In this document: positions 8,490 to 17,547 of the stretch, one piece after another
How positions within the stretch are numbered: position 1 is the stretch's first letter
Layout: each line of letters begins with the position of its first letter
NCBI RefSeq assembly: GCF_003113495.2
Contig: NZ_CP084506.1
Coordinates: 2,480,001-2,544,000, forward strand
Direction of reading: 5' to 3'
From: Edwardsiella tarda ATCC 15947 = NBRC 105688
Lineage (GTDB): Bacteria > Pseudomonadota > Gammaproteobacteria > Enterobacterales > Enterobacteriaceae
Length of the DNA stretch: 64,000 nt
Program-made: the position numbers and the translations under genes
Notes under the pieces: model-generated
Seen by the model: only the letters and a program-made list of their open reading frames with translations
Database searches by the model: none
What the model was told of the DNA's origin: nothing

Positions 8490-9089
8490 ATGAACCCGTG
8501 GCAAATTCACCGATTGAGTGATTACGCGATCCAACCCTGGCACAATGGCCAGGGCCATACCCGTGAGATCATGCGGGAAGATAACCGCAGCGGCACACGT
8601 TTCCGCTGGCGCCTTTCGATGGCCGACGTCACCCACGACGCGCCCTTCTCCCACTATGGGGGCTATCAACGCATCCTCTCGCTACTCGAGGGCGACGGCC
8701 TGGCGCTGACCATCGACGGTACGCCGCAGCCGATGTTGCATTGTGGCGATATCGCGCGCTTCTCCGGCGATAGCCGGGTCACCAGCCAGCTGTGTGACGG
8801 AATGGTACGCGATCTCAATCTGATCTACGATCCGCGCCACTATGGCGCTCGGCTGCAATGGCTCGCCATCCGTCCCGAGATGCCACCGTTGCGCTGCCAC
8901 GCCAGCACCATCCTGCTATTCTGTCGCGAGGGCGCGGTGACCCTGACGCCGCTCGGCGCGGCCAAGGCGCTGCACCTCGAACGCTACGATAGCGCCACCC
9001 TGATCACCCCCTGTCCCCAGACGCATAGCCTGGATCTCAGTGGCCACGGCCAGTTGGGGGTCTTCGAACTCACGGCATTCCCCGAATGA
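8490..9089 (+). CDS. ves: HutD/Ves family protein
   Basis: A 199-residue cupin-fold protein of the HutD/Ves family, whose E. coli member is cold-inducible and lacks a settled biochemical role. Recognisable parts are [13 protein letters not shown] near the N terminus, [30 protein letters not shown] and the [13 protein letters not shown] segment. A TTG six codons upstream is possible, but the ATG at 8490 is preceded by a purine-rich GGACAGAGAG stretch and gives the family start. Divergent from queE; a TACATTATAG -10-like element is seen near 8410. No his-utilisation genes are nearby. Confidence 0.8.
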   Translation: MNPWQIHRLSDYAIQPWHNGQGHTREIMREDNRSGTRFRWRLSMADVTHDAPFSHYGGYQRILSLLEGDGLALTIDGTPQPMLHCGDIARFSGDSRVTSQLCDGMVRDLNLIYDPRHYGARLQWLAIRPEMPPLRCHASTILLFCREGAVTLTPLGAAKALHLERYDSATLITPCPQTHSLDLSGHGQLGVFELTAFPE

Positions 9090-9135
9090 GGCCACCCGGC
9101 CTCCTGATGAGAACGATACGCGTAAGGAGCCAGCT

Positions 9136-10053
9136 ATGTTTACTGTCTTTCCCGTCTTAGTGGTGGTCGCGCTGATCATCGTCTGGTCGGCGATCAAGAT
9201 CGTCCCACAGGGTTATCAATGGACCGTCGAGCGCTTCGGGCGCTACACCCGCCCCCTGATGCCGGGCCTGAATCTCGTGATTCCGTTTATGGATCGCATC
9301 GGCCGCAAGATCAACATGATGGAGCAAGTTCTCGATATTCCCTCGCAGGAGGTGATATCGAAAGATAACGCCAATGTCACCATCGATGCCGTCTGCTTTA
9401 TCCAGGTAATCGATCCGGCGCGTGCCGCCTATGAGGTGAGCAACCTCGATCAGGCGATCATTAATCTGACCATGACCAACATTCGTACCGTACTCGGCTC
9501 GATGGAGCTGGATGAGATGCTCTCCCAGCGTGACATGATCAACAGCCGTCTGCTGCAGATCGTCGATGAGGCCACCAACCCCTGGGGGATCAAGGTGACG
9601 CGTATCGAAATCCGCGATGTGCGTCCACCGGCTGAGCTGATCGCCTCGATGAACGCCCAGATGAAAGCCGAACGGACCAAACGTGCCGACATCCTGGAAG
9701 CCGAAGGGGTGCGCCAGGCCGCCATCTTGCGTGCCGAGGGGGAGAAACAGGCGCAGATCCTCAAGGCGGAAGGGGAGCGGCAATCGGCCTTCCTCCAGGC
9801 CGAGGCGCGCGAACGCGCCGCCCAGGCCGAAGCCCAGGCCACCGCCATGGTGTCCCAAGCGATCGCCGCCGGTAATGTGCAGGCGATCAACTATTTCGTC
9901 GCACAAAAATATACCGAGGCGTTACAGCGCATCGGTGAATCGCAAAACAGCAAGGTGATCATGATGCCGTTGGAGGCCAGCAGCCTGTTGGGTGCCGTCG
10001 GCGGGATCAGTGAACTGCTGCGCCGCGAAGGCGACAAGGATTGTCGGCCATGA
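9136..10053 (+). CDS. qmcA: SPFH/Band 7 membrane protein QmcA
   Basis: Inner-membrane stomatin/prohibitin-like protein, 305 residues: one N-terminal membrane helix ([19 protein letters not shown]), the SPFH domain beginning [15 protein letters not shown], then a long charged helix of repeated [20 protein letters not shown] units (about residues 190-240). In E. coli QmcA is a quality-control-associated membrane scaffold. GTAAGGAGC gives a strong ribosome site for ATG 9136. The stop overlaps the start of the NfeD-like gene as ATGA, the usual qmcA-ybbJ coupling. Confidence 0.95.
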   Translation: MFTVFPVLVVVALIIVWSAIKIVPQGYQWTVERFGRYTRPLMPGLNLVIPFMDRIGRKINMMEQVLDIPSQEVISKDNANVTIDAVCFIQVIDPARAAYEVSNLDQAIINLTMTNIRTVLGSMELDEMLSQRDMINSRLLQIVDEATNPWGIKVTRIEIRDVRPPAELIASMNAQMKAERTKRADILEAEGVRQAAILRAEGEKQAQILKAEGERQSAFLQAEARERAAQAEAQATAMVSQAIAAGNVQAINYFVAQKYTEALQRIGESQNSKVIMMPLEASSLLGAVGGISELLRREGDKDCRP

Positions 10054-10532
10054 TGGCCTATCTATTCGCCAACCCGCACGGTCTATGGTTGACGCTGGGC
10101 GGCCTGTTGCTGGCCGCCGAGTTACTCGGCGCCGGCGGCTATGCCCTGTGGAGCGGCTGCGCCGCCCTACTGGTCGGCCTGTTGCATTGGCTGTGGCCGT
10201 TTGGTTGGGAGACGCAACTCTCCCTGTTTGCGCTATTGACGGTGATCAGCGCCCTACTCTGGTGGCGCTGGCAACGACATAGTGGGCGCGAGGAGGCGCA
10301 GGATGGCGCCCTGAATCAACGCGGGCGCCAATTGATCGGCCAACGCGCGACGCTAGAGCAACCGCTGGTCAACGGCCATGGTCGCCTGCGCCTGGGCGAC
10401 AGCAGTTGGCGCATCACCTGCCAACAGGATCTCCCGGCGGGGCAGTGTGTGCAGGTACAGGCCGTCAGTGGCATCACCCTCGAGGTTATTCCTTGCCCCC
10501 GGAGCGATGATGGCAACCCGCCAGGCCATTGA
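10050..10532 (+). CDS. ybbJ: NfeD-like membrane protein YbbJ
   Basis: A 160-residue partner of QmcA with three hydrophobic segments ([51 protein letters not shown]). These precede a C-terminal OB-like domain containing [26 protein letters not shown]. The start at 10050 overlaps the qmcA stop by 4 bp; ATG 10053 is an alternative. Its last 47 bases overlap the 3' end of cueR on the other strand, as the two genes converge. Fusion or pairing of NfeD with stomatins is a general family trait. Confidence 0.92.
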   Translation: MMAYLFANPHGLWLTLGGLLLAAELLGAGGYALWSGCAALLVGLLHWLWPFGWETQLSLFALLTVISALLWWRWQRHSGREEAQDGALNQRGRQLIGQRATLEQPLVNGHGRLRLGDSSWRITCQQDLPAGQCVQVQAVSGITLEVIPCPRSDDGNPPGH

Positions 10533-10899
10533 TGATCGGGCAATCGGCGCTGTCATCACCGGGGCAGGCCTGAGCCAATGCCGCCAGACGGTCACGCATC
10601 GCTTGGAGATCACGAATATGTTGCTCGATCTCCGCGACTTTCTGCAGGGTACGCTGCTTGACCTGTGCGCTATGGCGGTGTTCATCGTGAAACAAGGCCA
10701 CCAGCTCACGGCACTCCTCCAGGGTAAAGCCGACCTGACGCGCCTGGCGCAATAGCGTCAGCTCTTCCAGATGCCGCGCCGCATAACGGCGGTAGCCATT
10801 CTCCCCACGTAGCGGTGCGGTAACCAAGCCCTTCTCTTCATAAAAACGGATCGCCTTGCTACTCAGACCGGTTTTTTTCGCCACTTCGCTAATATTCAT
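10486..10899 (-). CDS. cueR: Cu(I)-responsive transcriptional activator CueR
   Basis: MerR-family metalloregulator of 137 residues: N-terminal winged helix [20 protein letters not shown], the dimerisation helix, and a C-terminal metal loop CPGDDSADC in which the two cysteines are eight residues apart, as Cys112/Cys120 of E. coli CueR. It binds Cu(I) and twists the long-spacer copA promoter into an active shape. Divergent from copA, with the operator between them; its 3' end overlaps that of ybbJ by 47 bp. Confidence 0.96.
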   Translation of the reverse strand: MNISEVAKKTGLSSKAIRFYEEKGLVTAPLRGENGYRRYAARHLEELTLLRQARQVGFTLEECRELVALFHDEHRHSAQVKQRTLQKVAEIEQHIRDLQAMRDRLAALAQACPGDDSADCPIINGLAGCHHRSGGKE

Positions 10900-10908
10900 C
10901 CCTTCCCC

Positions 10909-10939
10909 TTGACCTTAACCTTGCAGGAAGGTTTAAGCT
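10909..10939 (+). promoter_or_regulatory. CueR-controlled copA promoter
   Basis: A -35 box TTGACC (10909-10914) and -10 box TAAGCT (10934-10939) are separated by 19 bp, the long spacer of MerR/CueR promoters. The spacer holds the dyad ACCTTAACCTTGCAGGAAGGT-type arms ACCTT/GGAAGGT. The layout matches E. coli copA. Confidence 0.9.
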
Positions 10940-11020
10940 TAAACGCAATTGAGAACTACGCCAAACCCTAAGCGGCCTGGCCGCATCGTTGACGAATCCT
11001 TCGCGAGAGAGGTTTATATC

Positions 11021-13765
11021 ATGTCACAGACACAATTATTCGCCTTGCAGGGTCTCTCCTGCATGAACTGCGCCAAGAAAGTCAAAAACGCGTTAGAGGC
11101 ACGCCCCGATGTGGAGCAAGCCATCGTCGCCACCCCGCGTTACGCCAAGGTTAGCGGTAGCGCCGACGCCGCCGCGATCATCGCCACCGTCGAGCAGGCC
11201 GGCTACCAGGCCACACTCGCCACCCAACCGACGCAACGCCTGGCGCTGAGCGAACTGAGCTGCGGTCACTGCGTCGCCAGCGTCACCAAGGCGTTGGAGG
11301 CAGTCGCGGGCGTCGACGCCGTCATGGTGACGTTGACGCAAGCCGATGTCTACGGCCAGGCCGACAGTAAGGCTCTGGTCGCCGCCGTGCAACAGGCCGG
11401 CTACCAGGCTCAGCTCATGGAGGAGGGGTCACACCCAAAATCTGAGCCGCTGCCCCGTACTGATACGGTAATGCCGGAAACCTCGGCAGCGGCTCCGCAA
11501 TCCACTCCGGCCACCTCCGTCGTCGCGGCGCCTCAGGCGAGCGGCGACGATGATGACAGTGTTCAGCTGCTGCTGGAGGGCATGAGTTGCGCCAGCTGTG
11601 TGCTGAAGGTGCAAAACGCCCTGCAGGCGGTTCCTGGGGTCGAGCATGCCCGCGTCAATCTGGCCGAGCGTAGCGCGTTGGTCAGCGGACACAGCTCGCC
11701 GCAGGCATTGGTCGAGGCGGTGCAGAAGGCGGGATACGGCGCCGAGGTGATCCAGGATGAGAGCGTGCGCCGCGCCCGTCAGCATGAGAGTGCCCAAAAG
11801 GCGGTACGCGCCTTCCGCTGGCAGGCCGCCATCGCCCTGGGGGTAGGTCTGCCACTGATGGCCTGGGGGCTGTTCGGCGGCTCGATGACGCTGACCGAGC
11901 AGAGTCGCACGCCTTGGCTGATCGTCGGCCTGGTGACGCTGGCGGTGATGATCGGCGCGGGCGGCCACTTCTACCGTAACGCGTGGCGTAGCCTGATGAA
12001 TGGCAGCGCCACCATGGATACCTTAGTGGCGCTGGGCACCGGCGCCGCCTGGCTCTACTCCATCAGCGTCAACCTGTGGCCCGAGATCTTTCCGCCGGAG
12101 GCGCGCCACCTCTACTACGAGGCCAGCGCGATGATCATCGGTCTGATCAACCTGGGTCACGCCATGGAGGCGCGGGCGCGTCAGCGCTCCTCCAGCGCGC
12201 TGGAGCGCCTGCTGGATCTGACACCACCGACCGCACGCCTCGTCACCGATGAGGGCGAGAAGAGCGTGCCGCTGGCCGAGGTACAGCTGGGTATGACCCT
12301 GCGTCTGGTCACCGGCGATCGCGTGCCGGTCGACGGGGAGATCCTCTCCGGCGAGATATGGCTTGACGAGGCCATGTTGACCGGCGAACCGATCGCCCAA
12401 CAGAAAGGCCCCGGCGATCGGGTGCATGCCGGTACCGTGGTCACCGACGGCAGCGTATTGTTCCGCGCCGCCGCCATCGGGAGCCAAACGACCCTGGCGC
12501 GCATCATTAAGCTGGTGCGGCAAGCGCAGAGCAGTAAACCGGCCATCGGCCAGTTGGCGGATCGCATCTCGGCGGTATTCGTACCGACGGTGGTCGCCAT
12601 CGCCGTGTTCAGCGGACTGATCTGGTACTTCTTCGGTCCGGCGCCGCAACTGATTTACACCCTGGTGGTGGCGACGACGGTATTGATCATCGCCTGTCCA
12701 TGCGCCCTGGGCCTGGCGACGCCGATGTCGATTATCTCTGGGGTTGGCCGCGCCGCCGAACTGGGAGTATTGGTGCGAGATGCCGACGCGCTGCAACACG
12801 CCAGCGAACTGGACACCCTGGTGTTCGATAAGACCGGGACGCTGACGGAAGGGATGCCAAAGGTGGTCGCCATCGAGACCTTATTGGGGCACAGCGAGGC
12901 GCAGGTACTGCGTTGGGCCGCCGCGTTAGAGAGCGGCTCGAACCACCCCTTGGCGCGTGCGATCACCGAACGCGCCGCCGGAGAAACGCTACCGGAAGTC
13001 AGTCAGTTCCGTACCCTGCGCGGACTGGGTGTCAGTGGCGAGGCTGAGGGACATACCCTGCTGCTGGGCAACGCCGCGCTGATGCAAGAGCAGGGCATCG
13101 ACATCACCGCCTTGGAGCGCCTGCTGGAGCAGCAGGCGGGGCAAGGTGCGACGCCGGTCCTCTTGGCCGTCGACGGCCAGGCCACCGCCCTACTCGCCAT
13201 CCGCGACCCGCTGCGGAGCGACAGCGTCGCCGCCCTGCAACGCCTGCACGGCATGGGCTATCGCCTGGTGATGTTGACGGGGGATAACCCGATCACCGCC
13301 CAGGCCATCGCCCGCGAGGCGGGGATCGACCAGGTGATCGCCGGCGTACTGCCAGAAGGTAAGGCCGAGGCGATCAAGACGCTACAACGCGACGGCCATA
13401 AGGTGGCGATGATCGGCGATGGCATCAACGACGCGCCGGCGCTGGCTCAGGCTGACGTTGGGATCGCCATGGGCGGCGGGAGTGATATCGCCATCGAAAC
13501 GGCGGCCATCACCCTGATGCGTCATAGTCTGTCTGGCGTGGCCGATGCGGTGGCGCTGTCACGGGCGACGCTGCGCAACATGAAGCAGAACCTGCTGGGG
13601 GCGTTCGTCTACAATACCCTCGGTATTCCGATCGCCGCGGGGGTACTCTACCCGCTGACCGGTACCCTGCTCAGCCCGGTGGTGGCCGGAGCCGCCATGG
13701 CGCTCTCCTCCATTACCGTCGTGAGCAACGCCAACCGTCTGCTGCGCTTCACCCCGAAAGGGTAA
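11021..13765 (+). CDS. copA: Copper-exporting P1B-type ATPase CopA with three HMA domains
   Basis: Inner-membrane pump that exports Cu(I) to the periplasm. The 914-residue protein has three cytosolic metal-binding modules with CxxC pairs at about Cys14/17 (LSCMNC), Cys81/84 (LSCGHC) and Cys190/193 (MSCASC); E. coli CopA has two. A Thr/Ser/Pro/Ala-rich linker separates modules two and three. Eight membrane segments follow, with the CPC ion site ([12 protein letters not shown], about 559-561), MLTGEP, the phosphorylated Asp in VFDKTGTLT (about 603), SNHPLA and [12 protein letters not shown]. The start is set by GAGAGAGG upstream of ATG 11021. It is preceded by the CueR promoter and followed by a strong terminator. 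Confidence 0.97.
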   Translation: MSQTQLFALQGLSCMNCAKKVKNALEARPDVEQAIVATPRYAKVSGSADAAAIIATVEQAGYQATLATQPTQRLALSELSCGHCVASVTKALEAVAGVDAVMVTLTQADVYGQADSKALVAAVQQAGYQAQLMEEGSHPKSEPLPRTDTVMPETSAAAPQSTPATSVVAAPQASGDDDDSVQLLLEGMSCASCVLKVQNALQAVPGVEHARVNLAERSALVSGHSSPQALVEAVQKAGYGAEVIQDESVRRARQHESAQKAVRAFRWQAAIALGVGLPLMAWGLFGGSMTLTEQSRTPWLIVGLVTLAVMIGAGGHFYRNAWRSLMNGSATMDTLVALGTGAAWLYSISVNLWPEIFPPEARHLYYEASAMIIGLINLGHAMEARARQRSSSALERLLDLTPPTARLVTDEGEKSVPLAEVQLGMTLRLVTGDRVPVDGEILSGEIWLDEAMLTGEPIAQQKGPGDRVHAGTVVTDGSVLFRAAAIGSQTTLARIIKLVRQAQSSKPAIGQLADRISAVFVPTVVAIAVFSGLIWYFFGPAPQLIYTLVVATTVLIIACPCALGLATPMSIISGVGRAAELGVLVRDADALQHASELDTLVFDKTGTLTEGMPKVVAIETLLGHSEAQVLRWAAALESGSNHPLARAITERAAGETLPEVSQFRTLRGLGVSGEAEGHTLLLGNAALMQEQGIDITALERLLEQQAGQGATPVLLAVDGQATALLAIRDPLRSDSVAALQRLHGMGYRLVMLTGDNPITAQAIAREAGIDQVIAGVLPEGKAEAIKTLQRDGHKVAMIGDGINDAPALAQADVGIAMGGGSDIAIETAAITLMRHSLSGVADAVALSRATLRNMKQNLLGAFVYNTLGIPIAAGVLYPLTGTLLSPVVAGAAMALSSITVVSNANRLLRFTPKG

Positions 13766-13792
13766 GCATGCCGACATGCCGCACGAAGATAA

Positions 13793-13819
13793 AAAGCACC
13801 GGAATCCGGTGCTTTTTTT
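13793..13819 (+). terminator. Rho-independent terminator of copA
   Basis: A 9-bp stem AAGCACCGG / CCGGTGCTT with an AAT loop followed by seven T residues, 27 bases after the copA stop. Confidence 0.92.
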
Positions 13820-13899
13820 CCTTCATCAGGTAGCATGAAATAATTAGCATAGCCTGTAACGCTGCCCGCTCCATGTGGCAGCTCCTTGCCGGAGGCACC

Positions 13900-14712
13900 A
13901 TGTTCCACCGACTACGGCGTCTGGCGGTCCGTTTCGGGCTGCTGTCTGCCCCACGCTACCCCTATCCGGCCTGTGATGTCACCTTGCCCGGCGCTATTCG
14001 GCTGCATCTGGTCGCTAGCATTCACATGGGCAACGCGGCGATGTCACCGCTACCGGCCGCACTATTGCAGCGCGTCGCGCAGGCCCAGGCGCTGATCGTC
14101 GAGGCAGATATTACCCGCGCCGACAGCGCGATCACCAGCGAAGCGCAATCCCTCTCGTTGGCGCAACGCCTCGATGCGGCACGCTATGACGCGCTACTGC
14201 GCCGCTGTCGAGAGACCGGGCTGGATGCGAGTCAGCTGGATCGCTTTCCCCTATGGCGCTGTGCGCTACTGCTCCAGGCGCAACAGGCGCAACAGCTAGG
14301 ATTAAACGGTGAGTTCGGTATCGATTACCAACTGCTGCTCGAGGCACAACGCGCCCCCCGCCCGATCATCGAACTGGAAGGGGCACAGAGCCAATTAGCA
14401 ATGCTGCATCGCTTACCGCATCAAGGACGCGATCTGCTGGATGACACCCTGACCCACTGGCAGAACAACGCGCGTCTACTGCAAACCCTGATCGGCTGGT
14501 GGCTAACGCCGCCCCCGGCGCTGCAAACGCCGCTGCTGATGACCTTCTGCCCAGATCTGGCCGATGTCTTGATGGCTCAGCGTAACCGCGCTTGGTGTCA
14601 ACAGCTACGCACCCTCCCCCCCGGCGACTATGTGGTAGCCGTCGGCGCCCTGCATCTCTTCGGCCCGCAAGGGTTACCCGAGTTGCTGGCCGCCGACGAG
14701 GGCGCGAGATAA
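13900..14712 (+). CDS. ybaP: TraB/GumN-family protein YbaP
   Basis: A 270-residue member of the TraB/GumN (TIKI-like) family of putative metal-dependent hydrolases. The two signature segments are present: HLVASIHMGNAAMSPLP near residue 45 (GxxH-like, here SIHMG) and VVAVGALHLFGPQGLPELL near the C terminus. The frame opens at 13873, but ATG 13900 follows GGAGG and fits the E. coli YbaP length. Located between copA and ybaK as in E. coli. Biochemical function is not established. Confidence 0.85.
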   Translation: MFHRLRRLAVRFGLLSAPRYPYPACDVTLPGAIRLHLVASIHMGNAAMSPLPAALLQRVAQAQALIVEADITRADSAITSEAQSLSLAQRLDAARYDALLRRCRETGLDASQLDRFPLWRCALLLQAQQAQQLGLNGEFGIDYQLLLEAQRAPRPIIELEGAQSQLAMLHRLPHQGRDLLDDTLTHWQNNARLLQTLIGWWLTPPPALQTPLLMTFCPDLADVLMAQRNRAWCQQLRTLPPGDYVVAVGALHLFGPQGLPELLAADEGAR

Positions 14713-14794
14713 GACGTCACCTACGCCCCCCAACCGGCAGCAAAGCTTGTGCCGAGCGGCTTATCGCCCGCACCGGCGACATGACGAGCGACAT

Positions 14795-15022
14795 TCAGAC
14801 GCTGAGCCGATCTAACCGCCAAGTGTCGAACAAATAGCCATCGACGTCGATCGCATCGACATCGGAGAAAACTCCGGGACGCGGCTTGACGTTTTCCCGC
14901 GGTTGCCACATGGCTAACTTGATGGCCAGCGCGTCTTTCTTAACCGATACCGCCAAGATCTGGCGGTGCTCGGCCAGCCAGGCCACAACACGGTGCCGTG
15001 TCCTAATCTTTCTCTCCATCAT
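14795..15022 (-). pseudogene. Doubtful ORF or gene remnant (75 aa) next to operator
   Basis: A leftward frame MMERKIRTRHRVVAWLAEHR... ending DTWRLDRLSV, whose start codon abuts the palindrome at 15021-15034. The position (divergent from the transporter, operator at its 5' end) is where a local regulator would be expected. The first 30 residues could form helices, but no helix-turn-helix or ligand domain is recognised and there is no ribosome site. It may be a decayed regulator or chance. Confidence 0.2.
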
Positions 15023-15034
15023 TGGTCAACCAAT
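15021..15034. promoter_or_regulatory. GntR/FadR-type operator, distal copy
   Basis: Perfect 14-bp palindrome ATTGGTCAACCAAT except for the central CA. It has the TTGGT-ACCAA arms of the FadR subfamily of GntR repressors (ExuR/UxuR sites read ATTGGTATACCAAT). A weaker copy, TTTGGTTTAACCATT, lies at 15044-15058. Which regulator binds is unknown. Confidence 0.55.
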
Positions 15035-15283
15035 AACAACTAATTTGGTTTAACCATTCATAGTCAGGTTGCTATAAAGAATTTATATACTCTCGTGCGT
15101 TGAATAATAAATAGCGCCAAGACAGAAAAAACAAGTTAACCCTAAACTAAAACAGAAAGATTAATCAATTTAATATTTAATTGAATTATGCACATAGCGA
15201 AGTAACGTCCTATTTCGTGAAATAGGGGAGCGATGATGAAGTTTCATGATAAGTGCATAAATTGGTGTGACAAGCATCGCTTT

Positions 15284-15297
15284 ATTGGTCAACCAAA
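15284..15297. promoter_or_regulatory. GntR/FadR-type operator, proximal copy
   Basis: ATTGGTCAACCAAA, the same core as the distal palindrome, 55 bases before the transporter start. A half-like site ATTGGTGTGACAAG lies at 15261-15274. The two strong copies are 263 bases apart centre to centre. Confidence 0.6.
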
Positions 15298-15351
15298 TAA
15301 CGTTAGCATAGCCACCAATTTAAAAGCAGGTAAATTAAAGGCAGGGATTTA

Positions 15352-16695
15352 ATGCACATATTAAATATATTATGGGTCGTCTTCGGCATTGGTTTAATGC
15401 TGGTGCTCAACCTCAAATTCCGCATCAACTCCATGGTCGCGTTGTTGCTCGCCGCGCTGTCCGTCGGGATGTTGGCCGGTATGGATCTCATGGCGTTGTT
15501 GCATACCATGAAGTCCGGCTTCGGCAGCACGCTGGGCGAATTGGCGATCATCGTCGTCTTCGGTGCCGTCATCGGTAAGCTGATGGTCGATTCCGGTGCA
15601 GCCCACCAGATCGCCCATACGCTGCTGGCGCGCCTCGGGCTACGCTACGTACAACTGTCGGTGATCATCATCGGCCTGATCTTTGGCTTGGCGATGTTCT
15701 ATGAGGTGGCCTTTATCATGCTGGCGCCGCTGGTGATCGTGATCGCGGCGGAGGCGAAGATCCCCTTTCTGAAACTCGCGATCCCGGCCGTCGCGGCGGC
15801 CACGACGGCGCACTCGTTGTTTCCGCCGCAACCCGGTCCAGTGGCGCTGGTTAACGCCTATGGCGCGGACATGGGTATGGTCTATCTGTATGGTATTCTG
15901 GTCACCATCCCCAGCGTGATCTGCGCCGGGATCATCCTGCCGAAATTCCTCGGCAACCTGGAGCGGCCAACACCGGAGTTTCTCAAGGCCGACGTCCCCG
16001 TTGACCGCACGAACCTGCCCTCCTTCGGCGTCTCGATCCTGGTACCGCTGATCCCGGCGATCATCATGATCTCCACCACCATCGCCAATGTGTGGTTGGT
16101 GAAAGGAACCCGCCTCTGGGAGATCGTGAACTTCCTCGGCTCCTCACCCATCGCCATGCTGATCGCCATGCTGGTAGCCTTTGTCCTGTTCGGCACCGCG
16201 CGCGGACACGACATGCAATGGGTGATGAATGCTTTTGAGAATGCGGTGAAGAGCATCGCGATGGTGATCTTGATCATCGGTGCGGGCGGCGTGCTAAAAC
16301 AGACCATCATCGATACCGGCATCGGCGATACCATCGGCATGCTCATGTCCCACGGTAACGTCTCCCCCTACATCATGGCTTGGTTAATCACCGTATTGAT
16401 TCGTCTGGCGACGGGCCAGGGTGTGGTCTCCGCCATGACGGCGGCAGGGATCATCAGCGCGGCGATCCTCGACCCGGCGACGGGACAACTGGTCGACGTT
16501 AACCCGGCGCTGCTCGTCCTCGCGACCGCCGCCGGCTCCAATACCCTCACCCACATCAACGATGCCTCATTCTGGCTGTTCAAGGGGTACTTCGATCTCT
16601 CGGTGAAAGACACGCTGAAGACCTGGGGCTTGCTGGAGCTGGTCAACTCCGTGGTCGGTCTGATCATCGTATTGATTATCAGCCTGGTGGCATAA
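15352..16695 (+). CDS. GntP-family sugar-acid (gluconate/hexuronate type) permease
   Basis: Inner-membrane proton symporter of the GntP family (TC 2.A.8), 447 residues with about 12-14 hydrophobic segments. Family motifs include [53 protein letters not shown], and near the C terminus [23 protein letters not shown]. Members carry gluconate, idonate, fructuronate or D-serine, so the substrate is not fixed. The FadR-type palindromes upstream resemble ExuR/UxuR sites, favouring a hexuronate-linked sugar acid such as fructuronate (inference). It has no catabolic genes beside it and interrupts the ybaP-chiX-ybaK order, suggesting insertion. Confidence 0.88.
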   Translation: MHILNILWVVFGIGLMLVLNLKFRINSMVALLLAALSVGMLAGMDLMALLHTMKSGFGSTLGELAIIVVFGAVIGKLMVDSGAAHQIAHTLLARLGLRYVQLSVIIIGLIFGLAMFYEVAFIMLAPLVIVIAAEAKIPFLKLAIPAVAAATTAHSLFPPQPGPVALVNAYGADMGMVYLYGILVTIPSVICAGIILPKFLGNLERPTPEFLKADVPVDRTNLPSFGVSILVPLIPAIIMISTTIANVWLVKGTRLWEIVNFLGSSPIAMLIAMLVAFVLFGTARGHDMQWVMNAFENAVKSIAMVILIIGAGGVLKQTIIDTGIGDTIGMLMSHGNVSPYIMAWLITVLIRLATGQGVVSAMTAAGIISAAILDPATGQLVDVNPALLVLATAAGSNTLTHINDASFWLFKGYFDLSVKDTLKTWGLLELVNSVVGLIIVLIISLVA

Positions 16696-16731
16696 TGCAT
16701 GTTGCACAGCGGAATCCGCCGCCAGAGAGAT

Positions 16732-16818
16732 AAAAAAAGGCCAATATCACTATTGGCCAGTCAAAGAGGAATTCAACATCTTATTATTATGCAGACTCGC
16801 CTAACGGCGAGTCTGTTG
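16732..16818 (-). ncRNA. chiX: ChiX small RNA (Hfq-dependent regulator of chitoporin)
   Basis: Read leftward, the sequence has a 5' hairpin with stem AGACTCGCC / GGCGAGTCT (16793-16814), then GCATAATAATAA, the target-pairing core ATTCCTCTTTGAC and the terminator GGCCAATAGTGATATTGGCC followed by seven T. The core and terminator match E. coli ChiX nearly base for base; only the 5' hairpin differs. The position between ybaP and ybaK is also that of chiX in E. coli. ChiX represses chitoporin mRNA (chiP) by pairing at the Shine-Dalgarno region. The exact 5' end is estimated. Confidence 0.9.
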
Positions 16819-16973
16819 TCTTTATAGGGTAACAACCGTCGTGCGCCACTGGCAACCGTTATCGGCCTGATTGTTAACCTCGTATACTTTTTCAACCAGT
16901 ACGATACGCGGGGGGAGCACTCCGCGTTTTGTATGATATATAATGCTAAAAAATATATCATGAGGTTGTAGCG

Positions 16974-17459
16974 ATGACGCCTGCCGTTCTCTTATTAGAA
17001 AAAGACAAAATCACTTTCACCCTGCATGCCTATGAGCATGATCCTCACGAAACGAACTTTGGCGATGAAGTGGTACGTAAGCTGGGGCTCAGCGCCGATC
17101 GCGTCTACAAGACACTGCTGGTCGCCCTAAACGGCGACAGTAAGAAGCTGGCCGTTGCGGTCACCCCCGTGGCCGGACAGCTCGATCTGAAGAAGGTCGC
17201 CAAGGCGCTCGGCGCCAAGAAAGTCGACATGGCCGATCCGCAACTGGCGCAACGCGTCACCGGCTACCTGGTCGGCGGTATCAGTCCGCTCGGGCAGAAG
17301 AAACGCCTACCGACGGTGATCGATGAGGGTGCCCGCCTGTTCGATACGATCTTCGTCTCCGGCGGTAAGCGTGGGCTAGACATCGAGTTGGCCGCCGCGG
17401 ATCTGGCCGCGCTCTTGCAGGCCACCTTTGCCGATATCGCCAAGCGTGACGCGGCCTAA
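16974..17459 (+). CDS. ybaK: Cys-tRNA(Pro)/Cys-tRNA(Cys) deacylase YbaK
   Basis: Trans-editing enzyme that removes cysteine mis-charged onto tRNA-Pro. The 161-residue product copies E. coli Yba[41 protein letters not shown] with the catalytic lysine, [38 protein letters not shown] and [23 protein letters not shown] precedes the ATG. It converges on ushA with a terminator between them. Confidence 0.96.
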   Translation: MTPAVLLLEKDKITFTLHAYEHDPHETNFGDEVVRKLGLSADRVYKTLLVALNGDSKKLAVAVTPVAGQLDLKKVAKALGAKKVDMADPQLAQRVTGYLVGGISPLGQKKRLPTVIDEGARLFDTIFVSGGKRGLDIELAAADLAALLQATFADIAKRDAA

Positions 17460-17479
17460 ACGCAACCCCACCGGTGATA

Positions 17480-17506
17480 AAAAAACGGCATGCCTGGCAT
17501 GCCGTT
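17480..17506 (-). terminator. Rho-independent terminator of ushA
   Basis: On the minus strand a near-perfect 11-bp stem (AACGGCATGCC / GGCATGCCGTT) is followed by seven T residues. It lies between the converging ybaK and ushA stops and may serve both. Confidence 0.85.
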
Positions 17507-17547
17507 AACGTAATTAACACCGCCGTGAATGGCGTAAGCTACCCAGC

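Larger units (their letters stand above)
14713..15351. other. Long, AT-rich intergenic region upstream of the GntP-family gene
   Basis: Some 640 bases between ybaP and the transporter, with a sharp fall in GC after about 15020. It holds two near-identical palindromes (listed separately) and a doubtful leftward frame. The part from 15040 to 15280 shows only AT-rich sequence with stop codons in all frames. A leader of several hundred bases with spaced operators would permit DNA looping. Confidence 0.5.

Noticed and set aside
16793..16814. Hairpin first taken as the terminator of the GntP-family gene
   Set aside because: It forms the 5' stem of ChiX on the other strand; the downstream seed and terminator identify the sRNA.
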